From NCBI GenBank assembly GCA_963815325.1, contig CAWFGG010000009.1, forward strand, positions 1-64,000: a stretch of 64,000 nt of DNA. The letters run 5' to 3'. The position numbers and the translations under genes are program-made. Every line of letters starts with the position of its first letter. Position 1 is the first letter of the stretch. Positions 1 through 9,200 of the stretch are shown here, one piece after another. The DNA comes from JABDII01 sp963815325. GTDB taxonomy: Bacteria; Gemmatimonadota; Gemmatimonadetes; Gemmatimonadales; GWC2-71-9. The notes below the pieces were generated by a model. It made no database searches. It saw only the letters and a list, made by a program, of their open reading frames with translations, and had not been told where the DNA came from.

Positions 1-558
1 AACGTCCAGTTCCAGATCAACTACACCCTGTCGTTCGACAAGTCGGACGACGACAACGAGCGCGACCCGTTCACGCTGCGCTATGCCAGACATCACGGAT
101 CTCGACGCCGAGTACAACTGGAGCGATCGGGACCAGCGGCACCGGGTCAACGCCTTCGCGCTGTTCCGGCTGCCGTCCGACATCATGCTGAACAACCGGG
201 TGAGCTTCTACTCGGCGCAGCCGACCTCGGAGAGCTGCGGCGCCGGTGAACGTCGGGAACCGGCGGACCGCGCGGGCACGCCGCAGATCGGATCTGCCCC
301 GACGGCTCGATCCTCAAGCGGAACACGCTCCGGCGGGACAACGAGTTCTTCTCGTGGGATCTCCGCCTGTCCAAGATCTTCCCGCTGGGCGGGCAGAGCG
401 GCTACGTCGAGGCCATCGTCGAAGTGTTCAACGTGTTCAACACCGACAACTTCAAGGACCCGCCGTTCGGCGGCTTCCTGTTCAACTTCGACGGCACGCT
501 CCAGACCGGACTGGGCACGCCCCGGCAGCTCCAGACCGGTATCAAGTACGTGTTCTAG
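1..558 (+). pseudogene. TonB-dependent receptor, C-terminal part, frame-broken and cut by window edge
   Basis: This is the end of an outer-membrane TonB-dependent receptor or carboxypeptidase-regulatory TonB-like protein. It is recognised from beta-barrel strands such as NVQFQINYTLSFDKSDDDNE, HRVNAFALFRLPSDI and, near the end, SGYVEAIVEVFNVFNTDNF, with a terminal aromatic residue (KYVF) as in outer-membrane barrels. No single frame is open. The coherent protein runs in frame 1 to about base 88, frame 2 from about 90 to 240, frame 3 around 246-270, and frame 1 again from about 286 to the TAG at 556-558. An extra A near base 90 and a missing GC dinucleotide near 244 would explain two of the breaks. 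Either the gene is decayed or the assembly has indel errors here. The 5' part lies outside the window. Confidence 0.75.
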
Positions 559-579
559 TCCCTCACCTTCACCGACACG

Positions 580-609
580 CGAAGGGCCCGGCTTCGGCCG
601 GGCCCTTCG
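580..609. terminator. Strong hairpin between convergent genes
   Basis: A perfect 13-bp inverted repeat (arms 580-592 and 597-609) closes a TTCG tetraloop. It lies 22 bp after the TonB-receptor stop and about 27 bp beyond the feoA stop on the other strand, so it can serve as a shared, bidirectional terminator. There is no clear T run. Confidence 0.75.
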
Positions 610-636
610 TGCGTCTGGATCCATTAGCGCCCTGCG

Positions 637-1080
637 TCAGGCGGCCTCCGCCGCCGGATGCACCAGGATGTCCCGGGCGATCTCCGGATCGAGCGCCAGC
701 TCGGTCTCGTCCACCTTTACCACGCAGGCCGGGCGCTGCTGGATCACCGTGATCCGGGCGCCGGGCACCATGCCGAAGACCGCCAGCCGCTGGTGCCTGG
801 GCGACGTGGTCGAGCCCAGGCACATCACCTCCACCCGCTCGCCGCGCTTGGCCTCGGACAGGAGCCGGATACCCTCCGGCAGCGGTGCCTCGGCGGCGGA
901 TCGTCGCCGGAACAACCGGCCCACCCAGGACACCACCTTGGGCGTCTCCGGGAACTCATAGCCGCAGCCCGGGCAGCGGATCAAGGTGCACAAGGCGCCG
1001 AGCGGACACCCATGGGCACAGAGCGTGTCCGTCTTGTCGAACTCGAAGCCGCACATCGGGCAGGTCAGGTAAACAGCCAT
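637..1080 (-). CDS. feoA: FeoA-domain protein with N-terminal zinc ribbon
   Basis: A 147-residue protein. The C-terminal part (about residues 75-143, from GIRLLSEAKRGERVEVMCLG through FGMVPGARITVIQ to the DPEIARDILV end) is a FeoA domain, the small SH3-like partner of FeoB in ferrous iron uptake. The first 45 residues carry seven cysteines (7, 10, 21, 25, 31, 36, 39) in CxxC-like spacing, which looks like a zinc ribbon or a metal-sensing module added to FeoA. The ATG at 1080 lies inside the end of feoB (16-nt overlap), so the pair is translationally coupled in the order feoB-feoA, the reverse of the enterobacterial order. The longer open frame upstream of this ATG is only the antisense-like frame inside feoB and is not used. 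The FeoA role is well supported; what the Cys module does is inference. Confidence 0.85.
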   Translation of the reverse strand: MAVYLTCPMCGFEFDKTDTLCAHGCPLGALCTLIRCPGCGYEFPETPKVVSWVGRLFRRRSAAEAPLPEGIRLLSEAKRGERVEVMCLGSTTSPRHQRLAVFGMVPGARITVIQQRPACVVKVDETELALDPEIARDILVHPAAEAA

Positions 1081-3053
1081 ATCGCCGCGAAGTGTACGAG
1101 CCCACCCACCAGGAAGGCAAACGGGAAGATGAAGGCCGCCATGCTGAGCGCCACCTTCATGCCGTGCTCCTTGACGATGACCAGGAAGTTGGCGAAGCAC
1201 GGCATGAACAGCGTAATCGTGACCATAGCTACCAGGATCTGCACGGCGTCGAGCACCGGGGCCACCCCGGTGGCCGCGTCGAGGATGTAGACCGCGCCGA
1301 AGTCCCGGCGCATGAAGCCGATGAGAAACGCGTTGGCCATCTCCTTCGGCAGCCCCAGCCACCCGGTGACGATCGGCTCGCCGAGCCGCGCCAGCCAACC
1401 CAGCAAGTCGAGCTTGCTCAGGAGGAAGAGCACCGCGGTGCCGAAGATGAAGATCGGGATGACTTCCCTGAGATACCAGTTGAGCCGGCCCGCGGTCTTG
1501 GCCAACACGTTGGCCAGCTGTGGCCGGCGCATGGGCGGGATCTCCAGGATGAACTCGCTGGTCTCGCCGCCGAACACCCGCGCGGTGAGCCAGCCCACCA
1601 GGAAGATCACGCCCACCACGATGCCCAGCCACACCAGAGCACCCGCGGGCGAAAGCGTGGCCATGAGCGCCAGCAGCACGCCGAGCTGGGCCGAGCACGG
1701 GATCGCGAGGGCCAGCAGCATGGTGGTGACGATCCGCTCCTTCCGGGTCTCGAGGATCCGCGTCGTCATGGTGGCCATGGTGTCGCAGCCCAGCCCCAGG
1801 ATCATCGGCAGCACCGCCTTCCCGTTCAGCCCCATGGCGCGGAACGACTTGTTGACCATGATGGCCATGCGCGGGAAGTAACCCGAATCCTCCAGGATGC
1901 TGAAGACGAAGAAAAACGTGGTCACGATCGGCAGCACGATGGCGAGCGCGTAGCTGAGCGCCATGGTAATGGCCCCGTACGGCCCCACGAAGAAGTCATG
2001 GATGAACTGCAGGATGGACTGGACGGTGCTCAGGGTGGTTCCGGGGATCAGGGAGTAGGCCGGCAGGATGGTGGTCTTCGACAGCGTCGCGACTGAAACT
2101 TCGTGCGCCGGTGAGAGCGGCAGAGCGAGCGCATGCTCGATCAGGCCGGTCTCGTGCACGTGCGGGAACGGCAGGACCAGGTCGAGCCCGCGGATGGCGA
2201 GCGGGCTCAGCCGCTGTTGGAACACGCCGACCTCGAGCACATTCACCAGGGTCCCCGCCCCGAACAGCCCGACGAACCAGAACACGGCGAGCGTCACCAC
2301 CGCCATGAAGGCCAGGCCCCGTATGGGATCCATGGCCCAGAAGCCGAGCCTGACACGGAGCGAGGGATTGGCCGGCTGGGAAATGGAGTAGGTCTCGGCG
2401 ATGATCGCGTTGGCGCGGGCCACCCGCTCGCTGTTGCCGCCGAAGGCGTTCTGGGCCTCGGGCAGCGGTGGACCATCGAGCCGCGGAGGGCGTGCCTGCG
2501 CCAGTGCCTCGATCAGTTGATCGGTGCCCTCGTTCCGAATGGCCACGGTGGACACGACCGGCACGCCGAGGATGGCGCTCAGCCGGTCGGTGTCGACCAT
2601 GCCGCCGCGTTCCTCCAGCTCGTCCGTCATGTTGAGCACCAGCACCATCGGGCGCCCCAGCTCAGCCAGCTGGAGGGTCAAGAGCAGCGACCGCCGCAGG
2701 TTCTTGGCGTCGGCCACTTGGATCAGGGTCGACGATTCATGCTGGCTGAGCAGCGCCTGGGTGACGCGGGCGTCCTCGCTCGAGGGGGTGAGGTCGTTGA
2801 TGCCCGGGGTGTCGATGACCTCAACGTCCCGGCCGTCGAAGCTGGCCCGGGCCCGGAACACCTCCACCGTGGTGCCGGGGAAATTGGAGACCGTGACGTA
2901 GCGGTTGGTCAGGTTCTTGAAGAGAACACTCTTCCCGACGTTCGGGTTGCCCACCAGGATGGTGGCCCCCCCGACACCCTCCCCAGCCTTGGGCGGCGGT
3001 GCTTCATCCAACGGAAGGCCCGTGGGATGGCAACTCGGCGTTTTCGGCTTCAT
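1065..3053 (-). CDS. feoB: Ferrous iron transporter FeoB
   Basis: A 662-residue inner-membrane Fe(II) transporter. The N-terminal G domain has G1 GNPNVGKS (residues 35-42), a G2 region NFPGTT, G3 DTPG (81-84) and G4 NMTD (141-144). Next come a helical spacer and a membrane domain with two Gate-type repeats, including the conserved stretch GLGCDTMATMTTRILETRKER. The protein ends in a hydrophobic segment (FLVGGLVHFAAIWLFT). It is somewhat shorter than the E. coli protein (773), mainly at the C-terminus. feoA overlaps its 3' end. The gene is transcribed away from a copper/silver-type efflux operon, and the 200-bp gap between them holds a double palindrome (3180-3202) that could regulate one or both sides. 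Confidence 0.95.
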   Translation of the reverse strand: MKPKTPSCHPTGLPLDEAPPPKAGEGVGGATILVGNPNVGKSVLFKNLTNRYVTVSNFPGTTVEVFRARASFDGRDVEVIDTPGINDLTPSSEDARVTQALLSQHESSTLIQVADAKNLRRSLLLTLQLAELGRPMVLVLNMTDELEERGGMVDTDRLSAILGVPVVSTVAIRNEGTDQLIEALAQARPPRLDGPPLPEAQNAFGGNSERVARANAIIAETYSISQPANPSLRVRLGFWAMDPIRGLAFMAVVTLAVFWFVGLFGAGTLVNVLEVGVFQQRLSPLAIRGLDLVLPFPHVHETGLIEHALALPLSPAHEVSVATLSKTTILPAYSLIPGTTLSTVQSILQFIHDFFVGPYGAITMALSYALAIVLPIVTTFFFVFSILEDSGYFPRMAIMVNKSFRAMGLNGKAVLPMILGLGCDTMATMTTRILETRKERIVTTMLLALAIPCSAQLGVLLALMATLSPAGALVWLGIVVGVIFLVGWLTARVFGGETSEFILEIPPMRRPQLANVLAKTAGRLNWYLREVIPIFIFGTAVLFLLSKLDLLGWLARLGEPIVTGWLGLPKEMANAFLIGFMRRDFGAVYILDAATGVAPVLDAVQILVAMVTITLFMPCFANFLVIVKEHGMKVALSMAAFIFPFAFLVGGLVHFAAIWLFT

Positions 3054-3179
3054 GGGGCCTTAGAGGCTCCGGTACTGGGTGAGGTTTGTGGCATCGGGTC
3101 TCGACGGTAAACCTAGTGCTGTGAGCTGTTCGCTTCATCCGTAGCCCTAAATGACGCCGGGCAGGTGAAATTACGCCAG

Positions 3180-3202
3180 GAAGACTTCATGAAGAAGTCT
3201 TC
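3180..3202. promoter_or_regulatory. Double palindrome in the feoB / efflux-operon gap (candidate operator)
   Basis: Two 9-bp arms, GAAGACTTC (3180-3188) and GAAGTCTTC (3194-3202), are exact reverse complements separated by ATGAA. Each arm is itself a palindrome of form GAAG-N-CTTC, so the site reads as two tandem symmetric half-sites 14 bp apart centre to centre. It lies about 60 bp upstream of the first efflux gene and about 130 bp upstream of feoB. This suits a dimeric regulator bound side by side; the regulator is not identifiable here. Confidence 0.55.
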
Positions 3203-3261
3203 ATAGTGAATTCCGGTGAGGTTGGTAGGGATACACCCTCCCCTTCGGTATATTGCCTGCC

Positions 3262-3660
3262 ATGCGTGGCATGTGGTGGGAACGATTGCAGGCCAAGGTT
3301 CCGGTCGGCGTGACCGTAATCGCAGCCCTCTTGGTGCTCGTTCTAGTCCCGAGGGAAGCAAACGGCAGGGCCTCGTGTTCCCATGAGGCCGGTGAGGCCG
3401 GGATGCCCACGGTGGCGTCGGCCGTCCTCGCCGCGGCACCGGTGTTGGCCGGCATGCTCCATGCCGATTCGGAAGAGTGCCCCGAGTGCCCCGCGCAGCA
3501 CTGTTCCCTGAGCGCCGTATGTTCACCCCACATCGCATCAGACGTGCCCCAGGCGCTGGTGCTCGTCATCGCCTCCCCTACCTTTGCCGCTCCTCCATGC
3601 CCTCGGCATGAGGAGTTGGTCTCAACCACTCTACCGCCTCCCACACCTCCTCCAGAGTAG
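3262..3660 (+). CDS. Small Cys-rich exported or membrane protein leading the metal-efflux operon
   Basis: I do not recognise a family. The 132-residue product has an N-terminal hydrophobic segment (about residues 16-30, VGVTVIAALLVLVLV) that could be a signal anchor. It then has two further weakly hydrophobic stretches (50-65 and 96-110), six cysteines (39, 73, 76, 81, 87, 113), several His/Glu and a proline-rich tail. The CPECPAQHC cluster could bind a soft metal. The gene stands alone upstream of the TolC-type gene (54-bp gap), a position often taken by small accessory metal-binding proteins in Cus/Czc-type operons. I chose the ATG at 3262; a TTG at 3253 is also in frame. A TATATT box at 3249-3254 sits only 8 bp before the ATG, which could mean a leaderless message. 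No Shine-Dalgarno sequence is obvious. Confidence 0.55.
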   Translation: MRGMWWERLQAKVPVGVTVIAALLVLVLVPREANGRASCSHEAGEAGMPTVASAVLAAAPVLAGMLHADSEECPECPAQHCSLSAVCSPHIASDVPQALVLVIASPTFAAPPCPRHEELVSTTLPPPTPPPE

Positions 3661-3714
3661 GCCGCTTAGTCGCATTCGTAGGATCGGCAGTTACTTCGAC
3701 TAAGAGGCTCGATC

Positions 3715-4992
3715 ATGTCCATCAACTACGCGGCCGCAGGTGCGGTCGTCCTTGGCGCCCTGCTGGCGCCGAGCTCTTCGCTGGCGCAGGCAGGGCTCGC
3801 TCCACCTGACACGCTGACACTGGCTGTCGCACTCGCAATTGCCCGTGCTGGCAATCCGGCTCTGCATGCCGCGAGGCTGAGCGCCGATGCTGCCCAGGAA
3901 CGGATCCGTCCGGCTGGCACCCTGCCAGATCCAGGGCTGTCCTTCGCTCTCATGAACCGGCCGCTGGGTGATTTCGGCACCAGCGAACCCATGACCATGA
4001 ACCAGGTGCAGCTCACCCAAATGGTGCCCTGGCCCGGCAAGCTGGGGTTCGCGAAGGAACGAGAGCAGCACCTGGCCGAGGCCGAACGGCTGGACGCGGC
4101 CGAAGCCGAGGTCGCCCTCGTGGCCCGCCTCACGTCGGTGTACTACCAGCTGGCGTACATGGACCGCGCCCTCGTCATCATGAACGACACTCGGGAATTG
4201 CTCAGAGATTTTCTGCGCATCTCTTCCACGATGTACGCCGTAGGCGCCGGCCGGCAGCAGGACGTGCTCCAGGCTCAGGTCGCGGTCGCATCCATGTCCG
4301 AAGACATCACCGTCATGGAACAGGAGCGGCTGGCCATGAGTGCCAGGCTCAACGCCCTTCTCGGGCGCGGCGCGACGGACCCGGTGGGCGGGCTCGAACT
4401 CCCGGCGCCAGAGCGTGAGGTGCCCGGCGTGGATTCCCTCATGGCCATCGCCGCCATGAACCGGCCCGCGCTGGCGGCAGCCCAAGCCCGGGTGATGGCG
4501 GCTGAGGCCGGGTACCGCCGTGCCCGACGGGAACTGTACCCGGACATCATGGTCGGGGTGGCGTACGGCGAGCGGCCGCAGTTCGACGACATGACCACCT
4601 TCATGGTGGGGGTGAGCATCCCGCTCTTTGCCGGCTCGCGGCAACTGCCGCTTCGGCGTGAAATGGAAGCGATGCGGGCCAGCCAGGAAGCAATGGCGCT
4701 GGATCTCTACAACGAGACCTTTGCACAACTGGCCGAACAGCGCGCGGATGCCGACCGATCCCGGCGCCTGTCCCAACTCTACGCAACGTCCATCGTGCCG
4801 CAGGCCCGCGCCTCGGTGGAGTCGGCCCTGTCGGCATACCGGGTGGGCGACGTGGATTACATGACCCTGGTGGAGAGTGAAATGACCGTGAATCGATATG
4901 CCATCGAGTCCATTCGCCTGGTGGCCAAGTTCCACCAAGCAGTCGCCGCGATGGAAGCCTTGATGGGCGTTGAGTTCGGAGGTGCGCAATGA
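3715..4992 (+). CDS. TolC-family outer-membrane channel of metal efflux system (CusC/CzcC-like)
   Basis: A 425-residue protein with a Sec signal peptide (about 25 residues, ending in SLAQA). Two outer-membrane efflux protein repeats follow, rich in Ala/Glu/Arg coiled-coil helices. Typical elements are the N-terminal strand-helix LTLAVALAIARAGNPALHAA, the strand FGTSEPMTMNQVQLTQMVPWPGK and the repeated strand TFMVGVSIPLFAG. It forms the trimeric outer-membrane exit duct for the RND pump encoded downstream. An AAGAGG ribosome-binding site lies just upstream of the ATG at 3715. The stop codon overlaps the next start (ATGA, 4989-4992), so the channel and adaptor are translated together. The methionine-rich patch is in keeping with copper/silver systems but is not diagnostic. 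Confidence 0.9.
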   Translation: MSINYAAAGAVVLGALLAPSSSLAQAGLAPPDTLTLAVALAIARAGNPALHAARLSADAAQERIRPAGTLPDPGLSFALMNRPLGDFGTSEPMTMNQVQLTQMVPWPGKLGFAKEREQHLAEAERLDAAEAEVALVARLTSVYYQLAYMDRALVIMNDTRELLRDFLRISSTMYAVGAGRQQDVLQAQVAVASMSEDITVMEQERLAMSARLNALLGRGATDPVGGLELPAPEREVPGVDSLMAIAAMNRPALAAAQARVMAAEAGYRRARRELYPDIMVGVAYGERPQFDDMTTFMVGVSIPLFAGSRQLPLRREMEAMRASQEAMALDLYNETFAQLAEQRADADRSRRLSQLYATSIVPQARASVESALSAYRVGDVDYMTLVESEMTVNRYAIESIRLVAKFHQAVAAMEALMGVEFGGAQ

Positions 4993-6239
4993 GACGCGCG
5001 TGGATGGTGGTGCTCGGGGGTATGGTGGCGGTCAACTCGTGTAGCACAAAAGGCAACGAAGCGCCCATGCCCGAGATGACAGCCGAAGAACATGCCCAGA
5101 TGCTGGCGGGAGGGACGCAGGGCGAAGTCGACACGACCGGCGCCCTGGTGCGGCAAACGGTTCATCTCACGAAAGAACAAGAGCGGGCACTCGGGGTGGC
5201 GTACACCACCGCGCGGACGGAAACGCTCACGCGGACCATCCGAACAGTGGGCGAGGTCAAGGCCCCGGAGCCCAACCTCGCTAACATTACCCCCAAGATC
5301 GAAGGCTTTGTCGAGCGGCTGTTTGTCGCAAGCAGCGGGGAATCCGTGCGACGGGGCCAGCCGGTGCTCTCCTTGTACAGCCCGCAACTGGTTGCGGCGC
5401 AGGAGGAGCTGCTGACCGCCCGGCGCCTGGCGGATCGCGTCGATTCGACCGCGCCGGAAGCGTGGCGGAGTGCCCAGGCCATGCTCGAGGCAGCGCGCCG
5501 CCGGTTGGTGTATTGGGATATCACGGCGGAGCAGATCGCGCGCATCGAGGAGACCGGTCAGGTCACCAAGACGCTCACGCTGGTCGCCCCCGTGACGGGC
5601 ATCGTGTTGGAGAAACTCGTCATCGAGGGGCAACAGGTGACTCCCGGTATGCTGCTCTATCGCATGGCCGATCTGTCCAGCGTCTGGGTCGAAGGCGATC
5701 TCTTCGAGCAGGACATTCAATTTGTGCGGGTTGGCGCACAGGCCCACATCGAGGTGGCGGCGTATCCAGGGGAGCACCTGATGGGCAAGGTGAGCTTCGT
5801 CTATCCCACCATCGACCAGCCCAGCCGAACCAACCGGGTACGGATTACCGTGCGCAACCGAGACCTTCGGCTCAAGCCCGGGATGTTCGCCACCATCTAC
5901 GTCGACGTCACGGTGGGAGACAAGTTGCTCACCGTTCCCATGGAGGCCGTGATCGTCACCGGCGAGCGGAATCTCGTGTTCGTGCGGGACACGGCCGGGA
6001 TGCTGGGCCCCCGCGATGTCGTCCTGGGTGCCCGCGCCGGCGATCGGGTCGTGATCCTCGCGGGATTGAGTAAGGGCGAGGAGATCGTGGCCTCGGCCAA
6101 TTTCCTGGTCGACGCGGAGTCGAGGCTTGGGTCGACCGGCGGCAGCATGCCCGGAATGCAGCACGGCGCGATCGACGTGGCACCGGATGCCCCTGCCCCT
6201 GCCCCAGGCCGGCCGGCAGAGGAACACGATCATGATTAA
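4989..6239 (+). CDS. RND periplasmic adaptor (membrane-fusion) lipoprotein, CusB-like
   Basis: A 416-residue periplasmic adaptor joining the RND pump to the outer-membrane channel. The N-terminus looks like a lipoprotein signal with a cysteine at residue 18 (VNSC). A Met/His-bearing stretch (PMPEMTAEEHAQM) follows. The rest has the lipoyl/barrel-sandwich pattern (PKIEGFVERLFVASSGESVRRGQPVLSLYSP), an alpha-hairpin, the second lipoyl half (LVAPVTGIVLEKLVIEGQQV) and beta-barrel/membrane-proximal domains (RVRITVRNRDLRLKPGMFAT). It overlaps the channel gene by 4 nt and the pump gene by 8 nt. The C-terminal tail is again His/Met containing (GMQHG, EEHDHD), which fits metal handling. Confidence 0.9.
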   Translation: MRRAWMVVLGGMVAVNSCSTKGNEAPMPEMTAEEHAQMLAGGTQGEVDTTGALVRQTVHLTKEQERALGVAYTTARTETLTRTIRTVGEVKAPEPNLANITPKIEGFVERLFVASSGESVRRGQPVLSLYSPQLVAAQEELLTARRLADRVDSTAPEAWRSAQAMLEAARRRLVYWDITAEQIARIEETGQVTKTLTLVAPVTGIVLEKLVIEGQQVTPGMLLYRMADLSSVWVEGDLFEQDIQFVRVGAQAHIEVAAYPGEHLMGKVSFVYPTIDQPSRTNRVRITVRNRDLRLKPGMFATIYVDVTVGDKLLTVPMEAVIVTGERNLVFVRDTAGMLGPRDVVLGARAGDRVVILAGLSKGEEIVASANFLVDAESRLGSTGGSMPGMQHGAIDVAPDAPAPAPGRPAEEHDHD

Positions 6240-9200
6240 TGCGATCATCGCGTGGTCGCTCCGCAATCGCGGCCTCGTGCTCCTGGCCACGGTCGCCGTG
6301 GTGGGCGCCGGCATCTGGGCCATCCGCACCACGCCATTGGACGCGATTCCCGACCTGTCCGACGTCCAGGTCATCATCCAAACCGACTTCGAAGACCAGG
6401 CGCCGCAGATCGTCGAGGACCAGATCACCTATCCGGTCACGACGGAGATGCTGAAGGTACCGGGTGCACGTGTGGTCCGCGGGTATTCGTTCTTCGGCTT
6501 GAGCCTGGTCTACGTCATCTTCGAAGACGGTACCGACATCTACTGGGCGCGGTCGCGGGTCCTCGAGTACCTGAACGGGATCCGGAAGCAGCTCCCGGTC
6601 GGCGTCGAGCCCTCGCTCGGGCCCGACGCCACCGGCGTCGGCTGGGTGTTCGAGTATGTGCTCGAATCGGACAGCCTGGACTTGGCCGAGCTCAGAACGC
6701 TCCAGGATTGGTACATCCGCTACCAGCTCACCGCCGTGCCCGGCGTCTCGGAGGTCGCGAGCCTCGGTGGGTTCGTCCGGCAGTACCAGGTGGAGGTCCA
6801 GCCCGAACGTCTCCGCGCGTTCAATATTCCGGTGACCCGGGTCACCCAGGCGATCGGGGCGCACAATATCGACATCGGGGCACGCGTGCTGGAGATGGGC
6901 GGACGCGAGTACATGATCCGTGGCCTGGGCTATCTCGAGGGCATCGAAGACATCGAGAATGTCACCGTCGGCGCTACGCCGAACGGAACGCCCATTCGGG
7001 TGGCCGATGTCGCCTCCGTCCAGCTGGGGCCGGCGCCACGGCGGGGGGCGGCCGATCTCAATGGCCAGGGCGAGGTCGTAGCCGGGATCGTGGTGATGCG
7101 CTTCGGATCCGACGCGCTCAAGACCATCGAAGCGGTCAAGCGGCGCTTGGCCGAGGTGGAAAAGGGACTCCCCAGAGGGGTGCGCCTCCGCACGGCCTAC
7201 GACCGGAGCGACCTAATCCATCGCGCCATCGCGACCCTGCGGGACAAACTGCTGGAGGAGTCGATCATCGTGGCGGCCGTTGCCGTCCTGTTCCTGCTCC
7301 ACGCCCGCTCCGCGCTCGTCGCGATCATCACCCTTCCGCTCGGCATCATGATCTCGTTCATCGTGATGCGGGCCATCGGTGTCAGCGCCAACATCATGAG
7401 CTTGGGCGGCATCGCCATTGCCATCGGGGCCATGGTCGACGGCGCGATCGTGATGATCGAGAACATGCACAAACATATCGAGCGGGCAGAGGGGCGGATT
7501 CCCCACTGGGAACTGGTGCTCGCGAGCGCCAAGCAGGTGGGCCCTCCGCTGTTCTTCTCGCTCTTGATCATCACGTTCAGCTTTCTGCCGGTCTTTGTCC
7601 TGGAGCAGCAGGAGGGTCGGCTGTTCAAGCCGCTCGCCTTCACCAAGACCTTTGCCATGGCTGGGGCGGCGCTGCTGTCGATCACCCTGGTGCCGGTGCT
7701 CATGGGATATCTCATCACTGGAAAGATCCGGCCCGAATCCAAGAACCCGATCAATCGGTGGCTTCGGTGGGTCTACCGCCCGGTCATCGAGTTCGTGGTG
7801 CGCCGGCCGTGGATCGTGATCGCGGGCGCGGCCGTGGCCCTTGCGGTGACCGTGGTGCCCTGGCGCGGGCTGGGCAGCGAGTTCATGCCCCCGCTCCACG
7901 AGGGGTCGATCTTGTTCATGCCGACCACCGTGCCGGGCGTCTCCATCGCGCAGGCGCGGGAAATCATGCGCCACCAGGACAGTGTGCTGGCGTCGTTTCC
8001 GGAGGTCGCCGTCGTGTTGGGCAAGGTGGGCCGTGCCTCGACGGCGACCGACCCTGCCCCGCTCGACATGACGGAGACGACCATCACCCTGCGACCCGAG
8101 CACGAGTGGCGTCCCGGTGTGACGTATGAGGAACTGGTCCGTCAGATGGATCTCGCCGTAAGGTTGCCCGGCGTCACCAACGCCTGGACCATGCCCATCA
8201 AGGGCCGGATCGATATGCTGGCCACGGGGGTGCGAACACCGGTCGGCATCAAGATCTTCGGGCCGAATCTGGACACGCTCCAGATGCTGGGCGAGCAGGT
8301 AGAGCGGATGGTTCAGGCGGTGCCGGGTACGCGGAGCGCTTTCGCCGAGCGGGGGGTGTCGGGGTATTACGTCGATATCGATATCGACCGGACCGAGGCG
8401 GCGCGCTATGGCTTGAACGTGGGCGACATTCACGACGGGATCATGGCCACGGTGGGAGGGATCGACGCGGCCTACACGGTGGAAGGACGGGAGCGATACA
8501 CCGTCAACGTCCGGTATCCGCGCGAACTTCGCGACAATGTCCAGAAACTGAAGGGAGTGGTCATCCCCGCCATGGGAGGTGCCCAAATCCCATTGGGGCA
8601 GGTGGCGACCGTGCGGGTGGTCCAAGGTCCGATGGCGGTGAAGACCGAGAACGCGTTCCCGGTCACGACGGTCTTCGTTGACATCGGCGAGCGCGACGTG
8701 GGCGGCTACGTCCGCGAGGCGCAGGCAGTGGTGGCCCGAGAGCTGACGCTGCCGACGGGCTACACGCTCCTCTGGAGCGGCCAATACGAGTTCATGCAGC
8801 GGGTGGTCGAAAAGATGAAGATCGTGGTTCCGGTGACACTCGGGATCATCTTTCTCCTGCTATACCTCAACTTCCGAGGGGTGGCGGAATCGTTGATCGT
8901 GATGCTCGCGCTCCCCTTCTCCTTGGTGGGCGGTATCTGGTTCCTGTGGCTTTTGGGATACAACACCAGTGTCGCGGTGTGGGTCGGGTTCATCGCGCTG
9001 GCCGGTGTCGCCGCCGAGACCGGTGTGATCATGTTGATCTATCTCGACGAGGCGTTTCATCGTCGGAGCTCGGAAGGCCAGATGCGGTCGCGACTCGACG
9101 TCGCGGCCGCGGTGCGGGAAGGGGCCGTGGATCGCCTGCGGCCCAAGATCATGACCGTGATCGCGATCATCGCCGGCTTGGCGCCGATCATGTGGAGCCA

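Noticed and set aside
637..1698. 353-codon open frame spanning feoA and part of feoB
   Set aside because: Only the last 147 codons (from the ATG at 1080) look like protein; the upstream part is an off-frame shadow of feoB with Gly/Arg/His-rich composition.
3226..3256. MerR-type promoter with long spacer for the efflux operon
   Set aside because: A TATATT box exists, but no credible -35 at 19-20 bp and only a weak 4-bp dyad (ATAC...GTAT) are present.
6127..6231. Upstream extension of the CusA frame
   Set aside because: It lies inside the adaptor gene in another frame and is not membrane-protein-like; the conserved N-terminus begins at 6232.
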